DNA of 64,000 nucleotides, from assembly GCA_030549335.1 (NCBI GenBank), contig CM060198.1:59163453-59227452 (forward strand), read 5' to 3'. Source of the DNA: Pontederia crassipes. Its lineage: Eukaryota > Streptophyta > Magnoliopsida > Commelinales > Pontederiaceae. The position numbers were made by a program, and so were the translations under genes. Within the stretch, counting starts at the first letter, position 1, and each line of letters begins with the position of its first letter. Below are positions 34,301 to 46,026 of the stretch, in pieces. Under the pieces are notes generated by a model. The model was not told the DNA's origin, did no database searches, and saw only the letters and a program-made list of their open reading frames with translations.

Positions 34301-34731
34301 CGGGTTAGTTATTTTAATTTGTCTCTTGATCCATATGGTTAAGTTGATCGACCATGCAACAAGTGGATCATTTCACAATTTATACTTCTTTGCACTCTCA
34401 GATATATTAAGGAGGAACTCATGTCCTGTAGCAACGATATTATATATATTGAACGATCTGTTATCATATACATATATTTCTGAAGTTAAACAGAGAAAAC
34501 AAAGCCACTACAGAGCATATGTAATGACCGTCCGAAATTTTCTCTTCTCTTCGTAAGTTTATTGCCAAATATAATATTAGAGCACGTAAACACCACAACG
34601 ACCACTACAAATCAGCGAGTATAGTTCATTTATTTAGCATTGTATCATCATGCACGTAGGAGATCGTAGGAAATCCTTCCATGCATATACTCACGCCTGC
34701 ATGCATGCAACAATTAGATATTACGGATTGA

Positions 34732-35538
34732 TAGGGCTGAGCACGGGCCGGGTCGATCCGGCCCGGCCCGACCCGGAAAATCGGAAAAATAACTCGGCCC
34801 GGATTAGATCCGGGTCGGGACCGGGTCTCTGAAATGGAAAACCCGCCGGTATCTGGTCGGGACCGGATCTACAATGCAGATACCCGATCCGGACCCGACC
34901 CGATATCATTTACTATATAAACCTTCTCTCTCTTTTCCCTCTCTCTTTTACCCGATCCGCCCTCTCTCTCTCTCTTTTTCTTTCTCTCTCCCACCTCTCT
35001 CTCTCGCCCTCTCCCTCTCTCTCCCCCTCTCTCTCGCCCTCTCCCTCTCTCTCACGACAACGGCGACAGCGGCGATGGCGGCGATCCTCGACTCCGTCCG
35101 TCCTCTCCTCCCCTCTCCTCTCTCTCTACTCCGGCCGCCTGAGGCCAGATCCGGTCGCCTGGCGGCCGGATCGGTTGCCTGGCGGCCGGATCCGATCGCC
35201 TGGCGGCCGGATCGGTCGCTTGCGGTCAGATTCGGTCGCCTGGCGGTCGAATCTGCGATCGGATCGGTCGCCTGGCGGCCGGATCGATCGCCTGGCGGTC
35301 AGATCCGGTCGCCTGGCGGCCGGATCGGCCGCGTGGTTGGATCCGACCGCTGGATCCGCTTGGCAACCGGATCCGGACGCAAACCCGGTTCGATTCCCGG
35401 TCTATCGGGTCTGACCCGGTCCCGGACCCGGCCGGGTCCGGGTCCGGTATCGGGTCGGAAAATTTCCGACCCGGCAAAAGTCGGGCCAGGACCGGGTCCG
35501 CCTAGACCCGGATCCGGTCCCGGATTTGCTCTGCCCTA
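34732..35538. mobile_element. GC-rich inverted-repeat element (possible hAT-like MITE), 807 bp
   Basis: Ends TAGGGCTGAGCA and, read inward from the right, TAGGGCAGAGCA. Just inside, both ends hold dense GGGTCCGGGTCGG-type motifs. The flanks each have ATTGA (34727-34731, 35540-35544) but no clean 8-bp duplication, so the superfamily is uncertain. Comparison with PR-1 module A (CAGATTGATATATTACAG at 45132-45149) shows an uninserted site, supporting insertion. The interior has ACTATATAAACC, a CT microsatellite, an ATG at 35075 and a GATCCGGTCGCCTGGCGG array. Confidence 0.65.
35140..35350 (+). repeat. Degenerate GC-rich array in the inverted-repeat element
   Basis: About ten units of 18-24 bases of the form GGCGGCCGGATCGGTCGCCT. 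They share the GGATC/GATCCGG core with arrays in both CACTA elements. The open frame across it (MAAILDSVRPLL start at 35075) is low-complexity Arg/Pro/Gly sequence. Confidence 0.65.
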
Positions 35539-35665
35539 TATTGACATATTACAATCCAAAAACAGTACAGTGATATATAAACGATAACATAAGAGAGACC
35601 ATGCAACTGTGTACGCAAGTACCTTAATTACTTGCAGGGACGTATGTAGTGAGGAGGAGTCTGCC

Positions 35666-36175
35666 TCAATACGGGCGCTCTCCTACGACGTTTCCTGCAG
35701 GGTTGTAGCTACAGATGGTGAAGATGCCGCCATTGTTGTCGCACACGACGCGGGCGCAGCCGATGCTGGTAGAGGCCGCCCAGACGACCTGCGTGTAGTG
35801 CCCGAACTGCTGCCCCGAAGCACAGGTGTTGCTGGTGTAGTTGTAGTACTGCTGCTCCTTGACCCAGTCCTCGACGGCGCTTTTGGCCGTCCAGTCGCCC
35901 CCGGCGTCTCCCACGAAGAGGTTCTCCCCGTAGAGACTGTTGGAGTGGACCATCTGGCAGTCGCCCATGCGACTGTTAGCGTAGTCTTTGGCGTAGGCTT
36001 CCAGGGTAACGTTCCACGACACTGCGCTGACGCTGACGGCGGCACGAGCGTCGTTGTGGGGGTTCACGTAGTCGTCGGGGGAGTTTTGCGCCATGGAGGT
36101 GCGGACGACGGATGATGCTGCCAGAACAATGGCACATATCATGGCGCCCAAGACAACTCTGGAATCAGAACTCAT
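35666..36175 (-). CDS. Pathogenesis-related protein 1 (PR-1), copy 2
   Basis: A 169-aa single-exon PR-1. Signal peptide residues 1-29, with mature start expected at Gln30 (QNSPDDYV). CAP features: [29 protein letters not shown] (125-132), TICSYNP, and a normal C-terminus GERPY with TGA, so the CAPE1-type peptide (PAGNVVGERPY) ends the protein. Oddity: the cysteine before GHYTQ, conserved in the other copies, is Phe124 (codon TTC), leaving Cys118 without its expected partner; the other five (73, 118, 140, 145, 155) remain. It also has GENLFVGD instead of the usual GENLFWGS. It is closest to copy 5 ([16 protein letters not shown]). The TATA box is weak. It could be expressed but with altered stability. 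Confidence 0.92.
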   Translation of the reverse strand: MSSDSRVVLGAMICAIVLAASSVVRTSMAQNSPDDYVNPHNDARAAVSVSAVSWNVTLEAYAKDYANSRMGDCQMVHSNSLYGENLFVGDAGGDWTAKSAVEDWVKEQQYYNYTSNTCASGQQFGHYTQVVWAASTSIGCARVVCDNNGGIFTICSYNPAGNVVGERPY

Positions 36176-36253
36176 TTTTGGATCTTTTTCTTAGATCAAT
36201 TAGTGCTCCTGAGTTTGATCATGAGTTGGAGAGATACATATGAGATCGCTTCG

Positions 36254-36262
36254 TTATTTATT
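36254..36262 (-). promoter_or_regulatory. Degenerate TATA box of PR-1 copy 2
   Basis: AATAAATAA at the position where copies 1, A, B and 5 have TATAAATA. It may weaken this promoter (inference). Confidence 0.4.
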
Positions 36263-38270
36263 CATGTAAATGAGTTTAAAGTCCACTCAATTCGCAATTT
36301 AATATTTCTTACAAATCAAAACAACTCTTACTTATCTTAACGAAAAAATATTACTTAATGTTAATAATGTTTGGAATTCTACCAAATCGAAAATTCATCT
36401 CGCACCTCCGAGGGTATTCAGGATTGATTTATTTTTTTATCATAAAATATTTTAATTTTAAAAAATTAATTTAAAATTTTAATCGATTTGTAATTTCTAT
36501 TCTACACGAGGGAAGTGTCTATATAAATTTTCTAAGAGTCCGAACAAAAAATAATTTAATTATAATATTTTTATTCTCATTTAATAAAATTTTGGGCTAA
36601 TTTGTTCTTAAATCCTTGCACATAATTGCCACAAGTTGGTCTGAAGACGTTATAATACCAGTTAAAATCTTGTCATCTCCATCATCTTCCCTTTCTTTTT
36701 TTTTTGGACTTGTCATCTCCGTCTTATCCCTCATACGAAGTTTACAATACAGAATGCAAATGATGTTTAATTATTCTGTGGGTCAAGAGTTTGATATGAT
36801 TGACTCACATCTATACGCTTCATATATATTACTTAATTTGAGCATGCTTTTTTTATTTGAAAGATCATAAGAGCCATTTTAAATCGTCAAAGCAATCGCT
36901 CCACTAGCCAATTAAATAGATTTAGAAAAGTGTGTAAAAACAATTTATTTTCATTGGACATTAAACATGCAATTGACCGTACTATTTGGCTCAAGTCAAT
37001 TTTTAAATTTTAAAAGTCATAATCAAGATGTAACAATTTTGATTTTTATTATATAAAAGTAAGAATTATTACGTTCCCTTATATACGTTGTGATGTGATG
37101 AATGTACTACATAATGTAGTATTAAATAAAGAAAATTTATATGCAGATCCAATTTGAGTACCTCTTCAATTTTTTGGGTATGCAGGATGCCTTCGGTGTC
37201 CTCTACTAGCATCTGATTAATTTAAAGCCGAGGAGAAAAAGCGGTAAATAATGATTAAAATAATGACTCTAAGAATCGATCCGAGACTACTAATATTTGT
37301 CGAACCACCTGGAATGAAATTCCTCTAGTCAGCTGCGTCAATCAAGCTTGGTTAGTACCTCATCAATTTGAAAGTATTAGTTAGCACACTGATTAAACAA
37401 GTTGGCATGTTTTTAAGAGTCATATCTTCATCCTTTTATGTATTCCATTGTCATTTTAATTACCTCATCGATATAAATGTCACCTTAATCAATCTGCCTT
37501 GTATTCCAGTCGTATAGGACTGACGTACATAGTTGCATCGAGAATCTACAAAATAGAACAATCATCTTTAAATTAATGACCAACAAGGATTTCTAAGCAA
37601 CGTCGTTCTTATGAATGTAAAAATTTTTTGCGCTAGACGACGTCCTAATCAAATTATTTGAGTTTGGTGGATCTTCAATTTGTGAACAGTGCATTTTTAG
37701 CGTCGTACAAGTTAAATCGTTAGCACCACTTTTCAAACACTAAAAATTTATTACCCAAAAAAATCTTTAGATTAATGACATATCCAATAGATTAATTCGT
37801 TTCCAATATCTTAACAATTTTATGTGAACTAGTATTCAAGTCTTCAAAGTGTTATCAATTAAATATGTGGACATAATCTTATTAGCAATATTACACCATT
37901 AAACTAATAATGTTTTAGACTAAATTAGCACCAAGTGGCTCGCGAGAAAGAAACAAAGACAGATTTTTAATTTAAATATTGAGATTCTGTCAAACTGTCT
38001 AGATGAGCAAATTTATCCCTTTAATAACTTAAGTGTGCTTTCCTATTTCTATTTCTTATCTATGTTCCTCTTAATTACTACATCCACCTTTATTGACCAA
38101 TTCTAGAAACAACTTAGAAGGTGGCTCGTGGCATGTATTTATGTGAATAATAACATGGAATTATGTTTACATGCAACTACTGCAGAATAAGTGCAAGAAG
38201 AAACTCCAACGCCAAGCATGGTATATATAGCACATATGCAAGGTGCATTTGATTATTTTCTTTAACATCC

Positions 38271-39824
38271 CTACGGTAAAATATTTTCAGTGATTATCTT
38301 AATTTATTATTTACTGTAGTTGTTATATATATATACGTATAAGTGCAAGAAGTATTAACTAATGATAGTATATATGAATGTGTTGATTGCAAACTCATCG
38401 AATAATTCATTATGAATTGCAGTTAAATAAGATTATTTTTTTACTTAATCAACAAATTTTTAGTAATATCGTGCGTGGATTATATCTTCATGACCAGTAT
38501 ACATATACTGATTAAGGATAAGCCGCATGCTTGGATAAATTAAGTTAAACTCTATAAATCAAATGGACAACGCTAATAATTTGCACATATGAAAACTCCT
38601 TTTTCGTTTTGTTCTTAACAAAAGACATTGTTTGGATGGTAGAATTTAAGTTTTCATTAGTTCTAGATAATTAATTGATTAGATAGAAAAAAATAGATTT
38701 GGTGTTTGAATGAAAAATATAATTATTTGAATTTAAAAAAATGATTTGACAGATAAGTTTTAGTAGATGTTTGAATAAAAAGTAAAAACTAAGAATTTAA
38801 TTTATTATTTTATGAAGTATAAAATTTGCTTAAATAATATCTTAAGATTCAAATATAATATAAATTAGATTATTCATAATTTTCCTAAAAAACCAAATGA
38901 AAATTTTAATTAATAAAATTCTATTATAAAAAATATAATATTATAAATAAAATTTTACAAACATTTTATTTAGCTAATATTATAAAATAGTAAATATAAT
39001 TATAATTTTTACATTAATTCAGTTAATTAGTATGAATCTTTTGTACTTTTATTATATTACAATACTAAGCAAAATATTATAACTAATTAATAATATATTT
39101 TAATTATTAGAACTAAATAGAATTTATTTACAATATTTTTAATAATATATTATTAAATAAGTATATTTTTTCAAATATACGTGTTACAAAGTATAATAAT
39201 AATTTCAAAAATGAAATAATGAGAAAATTAAGTTTTGTTTTATTTATAAAATATAATGCATAATAATAAGTATTGGTTCAGATAAAATTATAATAAGTTT
39301 TTATTACAAATATTATGAAATAGAAAAATTAAAAAGAAATTTGGTTATTTATTATGAAATCTTGATTATAATGTATAATAAATAAAATGAATATATTATA
39401 TTAATGTTATAATAAGATATATAGATCTAAAAGATAAAAAGTAAAAAAAAAGGAACCAAATCGTTGCTTCGGAACTAATTAGTTCTTGCTAATTAGTCAC
39501 GTAAACATTTTGATGAGAACTTGTTTACTAGAATTTTTTGCTAATTAGTATTTTTGGATCGCATGAAATTTTGGACACTTGTTTACTAGAATTTTTTCAA
39601 ACTTTGAACAAAAATTCTTATTCAAAAAGGATATATAGTGTCATTATGAGAACCTCTTAGGGGCGGTTTTATTGAAGCATATATAGCAAGTAGAATATCT
39701 CCTAATTCATCATTAAATAGCCAAACACCCAACGAAATAAGGATAATGAAAAAAATGTGACAATACAAATGTTTAATAGATATTCTTTATCCAAACAGGT
39801 ATAAAGTCTTATTGAGCATTTATA
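38271..39824. other. AT-rich intergenic DNA
   Basis: No gene seen. Very AT-rich, with TGTTTGGATGG / TGTTTGAATGAAAA motifs (38630-38790) reminiscent of old MITE ends, but no pair of inverted ends could be matched. Confidence 0.5.
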
Positions 39825-42800
39825 TCTTCTATATTATATTAAAGAGAAAGTACTTTTAAAGAGAGAGACATTTGGCATTGTCATGTGTCCTTCAAATTTT
39901 TTGAAAGAAAATAACTTATTTTAAAGAATGTATTATACATATTAGTGCATTGATATAGTAAGTAGAATGTGGTAAAATATATTTGTTTCATAACCGTATA
40001 AGTAATTGATCAATAATTAGTAATATATATTACTAATTATTGATCAATTACAAAGTTCATATATTTGTATTTTCGTTGATACAAATTATATATATATTAA
40101 GATGATATAACTAATTATTAATTAATCTACATACTGATTATACATGTTCGGTAGGACCATTTGTACAAATAAATATATTTTATTATTTTATATAACAAAT
40201 TAAAAATAAAAATTTTAGGCAAGAACTATAAATAATATTTTGATAGAAACTTAAACTTAAATATGAATATTAAATAATCTTATATTCCACTAAAAATATT
40301 TAAATCCTTGAATTTTAATAATAATTTATATCTATTTATATTATATTAAAAAGAGAGTACTTTACATGAGAATGTGACATTTGACATCATAATATGTTGT
40401 CATGTGTCCTTAAAATGTTTTGTTTATAAATATTCATCACATATATTATAATACTAACTAATGTATATAATAATTAGATCGTGGTGATAATTCAAATAAC
40501 AGACAAATGGTAATGCTAATTTAACATTTCAGGTGTAATCCCACAATATTTAAAGATTAATATTCTGCAAATAAATAATTAATATATATATATAAATTTA
40601 AAAAATAAAATTATATATTGTTTGCTAACTGGTTAATTAAGCGTACATGTAAAATGAAATAAATAAATATATAACAATTTTGCATGTTTAGTATAAATAA
40701 ATACACATATTTATTTTAAACTGATAAAAAATTATGTTTTCTTTATTAATTAGCAGCATTATTATGAATAAAAATTATAATATAATTCAAATATTCGTAT
40801 TTTTTAATTGAATAAGGAAATAATAATAAATATGCTATACTATAATAGTTTTTTTTTAAAAAACCCTATCTATATAAAAATAATAATATATTTATGTGAT
40901 TATCTTTCTATGTATTTTGTAAAATTCATAATTTGATAGAAGCGTAACCGTATAAATACATAACCGAATAGAACCATGAATGCATGATTAGATTTCAGTT
41001 AAAGTTTCTTGCCACATAATAACCGTCTAAAACATAGGCTATAAATAATGGCATGGATACATCTCATTTCGGTAGCATGTTCATTGTTGGAGACGCACAA
41101 TGTAAGTTGTTTTTTTTAGATGCTTAAATAGTTTTAAGTACATTTTTTCATTATTTATTATTATTATTTTGAATATTGTTCATTTCACTGCACTATAATG
41201 AAAATTATAGTGATGTTAATCAATATAGTAATAATTGATTAAAGTGTATGCAAAATATTTTATAGTCATATTTTTTCTTATGTTCAAAATATTCTTCTCT
41301 TTTTTTTTCTTAAGAAGGCGTGAGGTCTAATTTATTAGTATACTTTTATCTCTTGTATTCACTAACATAATAAAATATTGTCCCTAACCTATCATCTTTT
41401 ATTATTTGATTTTGCTTTTTCCTTACTCTTACCCACAAAACCTTATGTAGTAATATAGGGTTTAACTAAAATTTAAATTATTTACTATATTGGCCTTCCC
41501 ATTTTGCGTACATATGAGCACTCTTAAATAAATTTTGGTATAGATTCTTATTTTTAGTGCACAATTTTTTATGTATATTTCTTCTCATTTAAATTACCAG
41601 CAAACTTTCAAGTAGTTATAACCTTGATATCTAAAATAATATCTTATAATAATTTTTAGCACGTAGAGAGATATAAAAGTATCCTTTTTAATATTTATTA
41701 TGTATATTAGTGTCATATATTTATACTATATTAAAATTAAAGAAGTTTCTAAGGAGGAGATGGCACTTGGCATAAATATATGTTGATAAATGTCCATAAA
41801 ATTTTATAGAATATGATAATTATATAATTGCCATTTAGTATAGTTGTTGTATCTATACGGAATAATTATATGTTTCTATTTGAATAACTTAAATTCAAAA
41901 AATAATTGTATATAGATATAATTCAGATATTACGTCATCCACCCACCACATCTTCAGTTATTTATTTCTTTCTCTCAAAAAATAATTAAAAATAATTTAA
42001 TGAATAAATTCATGATTTTTTTATAAAAACAAGATCCATCATAAAAAAAAGTTTTTAAAGATCCATGACATTAAATAAATACGTGTTAATATTAAGAAGT
42101 AACAATTAATAAAATTATTTTATATCATCGAAGTTAGTGTTGAAATAATTATTTTATTACATTTTTATTCCCTGCATCATATAAAATTATAAAATTACAT
42201 ATATTGAAAATAGTTAACTAAATACCATTATTATGGAATTGGTTTAATAGTGATAGAGTTGACATATGGACTTTAGAACCAATCCATAGCTCGATTTTCT
42301 TTCTTTAATTAAATTTTATTTAAACCTATTTACAATCGTGGAAAATATAGCATTATTCAAACATTTAAGCTTAATAATTGCATTAAATAGTTAAACTATT
42401 TACAATAAATGTTAATAATCATAGATAAAGTTTACCAAATAATTTATATTCGATTATACTATGTTAAAAGAAAAATGGTTTATTTTGGGCATATGCTTAC
42501 ACTGCCACATGTTACACATGCTATATGTAGATATTTTGGATAGCTAGCCATAAAAAATAAATATGCACAATATTCACCATACAGATTATTTATGGATAGA
42601 ACATCTCACCCATAAATTTATAGTCTATGCAATAGACAAAAACATGGGTAGATCATGCTTCTTTTGAATGTATCCATAAATTTTTTTATCATATGAGGCT
42701 ATAGAAAATGGCGGAGTCAAAGTTTTTATGGAGGGATGCTCAATTGTCTATTAGTAATTATATAATATATAATACAGTAAAAAAGTTTTTCCAATTGTGA

Positions 42801-43474
42801 ATCAATTTTTTAAGTTATGGGTTTTATTTGCACTTCTTAGGATAATTCAAGAAACGTAAATACATCAACTTGACTTTTATCTTAACCATTAATAAATTAA
42901 CAACAATAAAGTGTTTTTCAAAGTATATATAAAAATAATACAATTAATACTGTACAATAAATTAATATTAAAAATTGAGGTATGTTTCCAAATGGACATT
43001 AAAAAGTAAATTTTAGGTAAGGATTAAAATAATAGGTGAGATTTATATAATATATTTATACAGACTAATAAGTATAATGATAAAACACAGTCAATATAAA
43101 TAATATTTTAATAAATTAATAAAGTTTAACCAATATAAATGAATGGTTCAAAGGAGCACTATACTAAAAAAAAATATATATTTGAGTGAAGGGTGGAAAA
43201 GAAAATAAAAGATGGTATAAGGTGAACTAAGCACAAATAAGAAGTTAACAAGAAGATCACTTTTTAAATATGATTTAAGAGATATATGGATAAAATATGT
43301 CTTAAAAAAATATAAATACATATTCATAGCTATCTAGGTCAAAAGGAGATTAATCTTATGTCACTAAATATGACTAGATTAGTTTTGAATATTTTTAATG
43401 TGTTTTGAAATGATAATAATGTCATAAATTTTATACGATCAATTTCTTATGGATCTCACGAGTTCTTACACTAG
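39825..43474 (+). mobile_element. Cluster of Helitron-like termini in AT-rich DNA
   Basis: Four sequences resemble a Helitron 5' end (TC, then TATATTATATTAAA and a GAGA/AAGAA tract, then CATTTGGCATTGTCATGTG-like sequence): about 39825, 40331, 41713 and 42450. Those at 39825 and 40331 follow an A. The block ends with CTCACGAGTTCTTACACTAG at 43455-43474, followed by T, like a decayed Helitron 3' end. No Rep/helicase coding is present. This suggests nested or tandem non-autonomous copies; boundaries are uncertain. Confidence 0.4.
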
Positions 43475-44700
43475 TTATATAAAAAAAAGTGAGTATATAG
43501 AAAGTACGTGTCAACAGATGTTTAGTCAGTGGCAGATCTTGAATGGAGCATTGGCTTCTATATACCATCCAGCAACGGCATTGATTTAATTAAACCAGTG
43601 GATTTAGAATTGGCGAGATACAACCCTTTTTTGTGTCTGGTTCTGTCCAGTGAGTATACAAAAAGAAAAAAAAAACACTTGACAAAGGATAACAAATTTA
43701 CTATAAATATATTAAATCATTGCAGCAGGGAAAGCTTTTCTTTCCAAGTTTGTATGGATCATCGACCTACATGCATTGGTAATTGACCGAGCCCACAAGC
43801 TTTTTTGTAAAGACAATTGTAAAAGGAGTAGTTTCCAATTAAAGAAACGATTAATATAAACACAAGAAATAAACAAAGTCTAGTCATGTCCGAGTAATTT
43901 GATTATACTATAAGTTCATTATCTTAATGTGCAAGTTAATTGAATGAATTGGATATGGAAGAACAACTAAATAAAGCTCAAATTGCAGGCCTTTAGCTCA
44001 GAATAAGAAAAAAAGAGGTTTGTGTCAATGGAAGCTAGCATTATTGAAATTCCAAGATTATCTATTATTCTCCAGTTTGACGTTGAATAATTAATATTGA
44101 ATAATAATAAAAGCATCATAATGGCATTACCAATTAAGTAAAAGAGCTTAATCATCTTTATACTTTTATAGTCATTATCAAACTTTAACACCTTATTTTT
44201 TTTGGCACATAAGGGGGTTCATAAATAGACCTAATGCAAGGAAATTAAAGACTGAAAATAAAGGAGTCCATGCGCTTCGCTGGTGGAATTCAAACTCGTA
44301 ACCTCTTAATATCCGAGCGATAGTGTGCTTGTTCCCAACTTTAAAACCTTATGAACAAAGACTTGATCCAAATATTTTTTCCCAAGTCAAGACTCCAGAG
44401 ACTTGAACCAGAAGATGATCATGTGTGTGTATACATAAACATTAAGTTTCTAATTAGTGCTCTCTTTCCGGACTCGACCCAAAAAGCATCAAGAAGGTAA
44501 TATGTATATATAGAAATATCACAACAAAATAACTCATCATATTTTTTATGGATACGATATATAATATATTACAATTAGTACTCTCAAGATCAAACTTTAA
44601 TTAATTTATTTATTTCGTTCTCATTTAAGCATCAAATTAGTTAAGTTTTTCTAATAATTTTCTTTACCGAGGTCCGTGATCAATTGTTCTTTTGCAAAAT
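43475..44700. other. Intergenic DNA
   Basis: No convincing gene. An 85-codon open frame at 43529 begins in a CAGTGGCAGATCTTGAATGG sequence typical of dispersed plant repeats and has no recognised domain. 44200-44330 resembles a dispersed repeat with a tRNA-gene-like GGAATTCAAACTC box, too degenerate to call. Confidence 0.45.
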
Positions 44701-45285
44701 CAGTAGGTTGAAAAATATTAGCAACTTGTCAAATTAAAATTAGCTCCTTGTAGTTGGACCATGCAACCCGTAAATGATTTCCACAGTTAGTCAACTTTGT
44801 AGTATATACCTCTTCGCATTCGCATATAGTAAGGAACAACGCATGTCATGTAACGATCAAGTAGCAACAATATTATTAATCGATCTGTAGTCGTACTCCA
44901 AGCAATAATAATCATATACTTATTTCTGAAATTAAACAGAGAAAATAAAACCATCACAGAACATCTCGAAATTTTCTGCTCTTCGTTTATTGCCAAATAT
45001 AATATTAGAACACGTAAACACCACAACGACTACTTCAGCGAGTAGTTTATTTAAAAATCATGCACGTGGGAGAACGTACGAAATCCTTCCATGCATATAC
45101 ACGTACCTGCATGCAACAATTAACATATTACAGATTGATATATTACAGTCCGAAAACAGCATCATAATATACTTTCGATTGAAGTATCATAATATACTTT
45201 ATAAACGATAACATAAGAGAGAGCATGCAACTATGAACGTACGTACCTTGCATGCAGGGACGTATGTAGTGAGGAGGAGTCTGCC

Positions 45286-45795
45286 TCAATATGGGCGCTC
45301 TCCTTCGATGTTTCCTCTGGGGTTGTAGCTGCAGATGATGAATACGCCGCCATCGTTGTCGCAGACGACGCGGGCGCAACCGATGCTGCTGGAGGCCGCC
45401 CAGACGACCTGCGTGTAGTGCCCGCAGACCTGCCCCGAAGCACAGGTGTTACTGTCGTAGTCGTAGTATTGCTTCTCGGAGACCCACGAATCAACTGCGT
45501 CTTGGGCCGTCCAATCGGCGCCGGCGCTCCCCCAGAAGAGGTTCTCGCCGTAGGAGCCGCCGGAGTGGACCAGCTGGCAGTCGCCCATGCGTTGGTTGGC
45601 GTAGCTTTGGGCGTAGGTTGCCACGGTATCATCCCATGACACCGTGCCGACGCCGACGGCAGCACGAGCAGTGTTGTGCGCGTTCACATAGTCGTCGGGG
45701 GAGTTTTGCGCCATGGCGGTGCGGACGGACGATGTCGCGGCCAGAAGAATGGCGCACATCATGGCGCCCAAGACAAATTTGGAACTAGAACTCAT
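45286..45795 (-). CDS. Pathogenesis-related protein 1 (PR-1), copy A, canonical
   Basis: The most canonical copy: 169 aa, single exon. Signal peptide 1-29 (hydrophobic [15 protein letters not shown]), mature start Gln30 (QNSPDDYV). The CAP domain has [15 protein letters not shown] (84-90), CGHYTQVVW (124-132) and [10 protein letters not shown] (153-162), with all six cysteines (73, 118, 124, 140, 145, 155). It ends GERPY then TGA, with CAPE1-type peptide [11 protein letters not shown]. An in-frame ATG five codons upstream (45808-45810) exists, but the start chosen aligns with copies 1, 2 and 5. Secreted, probably apoplastic, defence protein. The promoter has a TATA box and a W-box-like TTGACC. 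Confidence 0.94.
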   Translation of the reverse strand: MSSSSKFVLGAMMCAILLAATSSVRTAMAQNSPDDYVNAHNTARAAVGVGTVSWDDTVATYAQSYANQRMGDCQLVHSGGSYGENLFWGSAGADWTAQDAVDSWVSEKQYYDYDSNTCASGQVCGHYTQVVWAASSSIGCARVVCDNDGGVFIICSYNPRGNIEGERPY

Positions 45796-45883
45796 TTTTG
45801 GATCGAACAAGTGATGAGATCTCAGTTATCTAATAGAAATCGATTAGTGCTCGTGTCGGATACATCTATTTGAGATCGCTTCG

Positions 45884-45893
45884 CTATTTATAG
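45884..45893 (-). promoter_or_regulatory. TATA box of PR-1 copy A
   Basis: CTATAAATAG about 90 bases upstream of the ATG. Confidence 0.7.
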
Positions 45894-45921
45894 ATGATCA
45901 CGGGGTTTGTAGTCCATTCGA

Positions 45922-45927
45922 GGTCAA
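45922..45927 (-). promoter_or_regulatory. W-box-like element of PR-1 copy A
   Basis: TTGACC on the minus strand about 30 bases upstream of the TATA box, also present in copy B (48570-48575). WRKY factors bind TTGAC(C/T), and PR-1 genes are known WRKY targets. A six-base match alone is weak. Confidence 0.35.
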
Positions 45928-46026
45928 TCTGGATTACATATAATAAACCATCTTAACTATATATCTTATTTCAGTATCCTTAACTACTTAATTGGCACAA
46001 GTTGGTGATTAGTAGACTTATGATGA

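Larger units (their letters stand above)
34300..38270. repeat. PR-1 duplication module 2
   Basis: PR-1 copy 2 with long shared flanks. Downstream 34440-34730 matches 44870-45140 (GCCAAATATAATATTAGA, CACGTAAACACCACAACGAC). Upstream 36176-37150 matches 59021-59660, and 37360-38270 matches 5340-6000 and 63507-64000. It contains the inverted-repeat element at 34732-35538. Confidence 0.8.

Noticed and set aside
34721-35587. 237-codon frame in the TAGGGC-ended element
   Set aside because: Starts in a CT microsatellite and continues through a GC-rich array and terminal repeats; no homology evident.
38630-38830. Possible Tourist-type MITE (TGTTTGGATGG edge)
   Set aside because: No inverted partner end or TTA/TAA duplication was identified.
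43529-43786. 85-codon frame starting MADLEWSIGFYIP
   Set aside because: No domain; it starts in a dispersed repeat and has AT-rich codon use.
44200-44340. Possible reversed tRNA-derived SINE (GGAATTCAAACTC box)
   Set aside because: No matching A box, tail or target duplication could be found.
45796-45810. Upstream in-frame ATG (MFDPK) as the start of PR-1 copies A and B
   Set aside because: Copies 1, 2 and 5 lack it, and the signal peptide aligns from the next Met; the shorter start is preferred, though the upstream ATG may be used.
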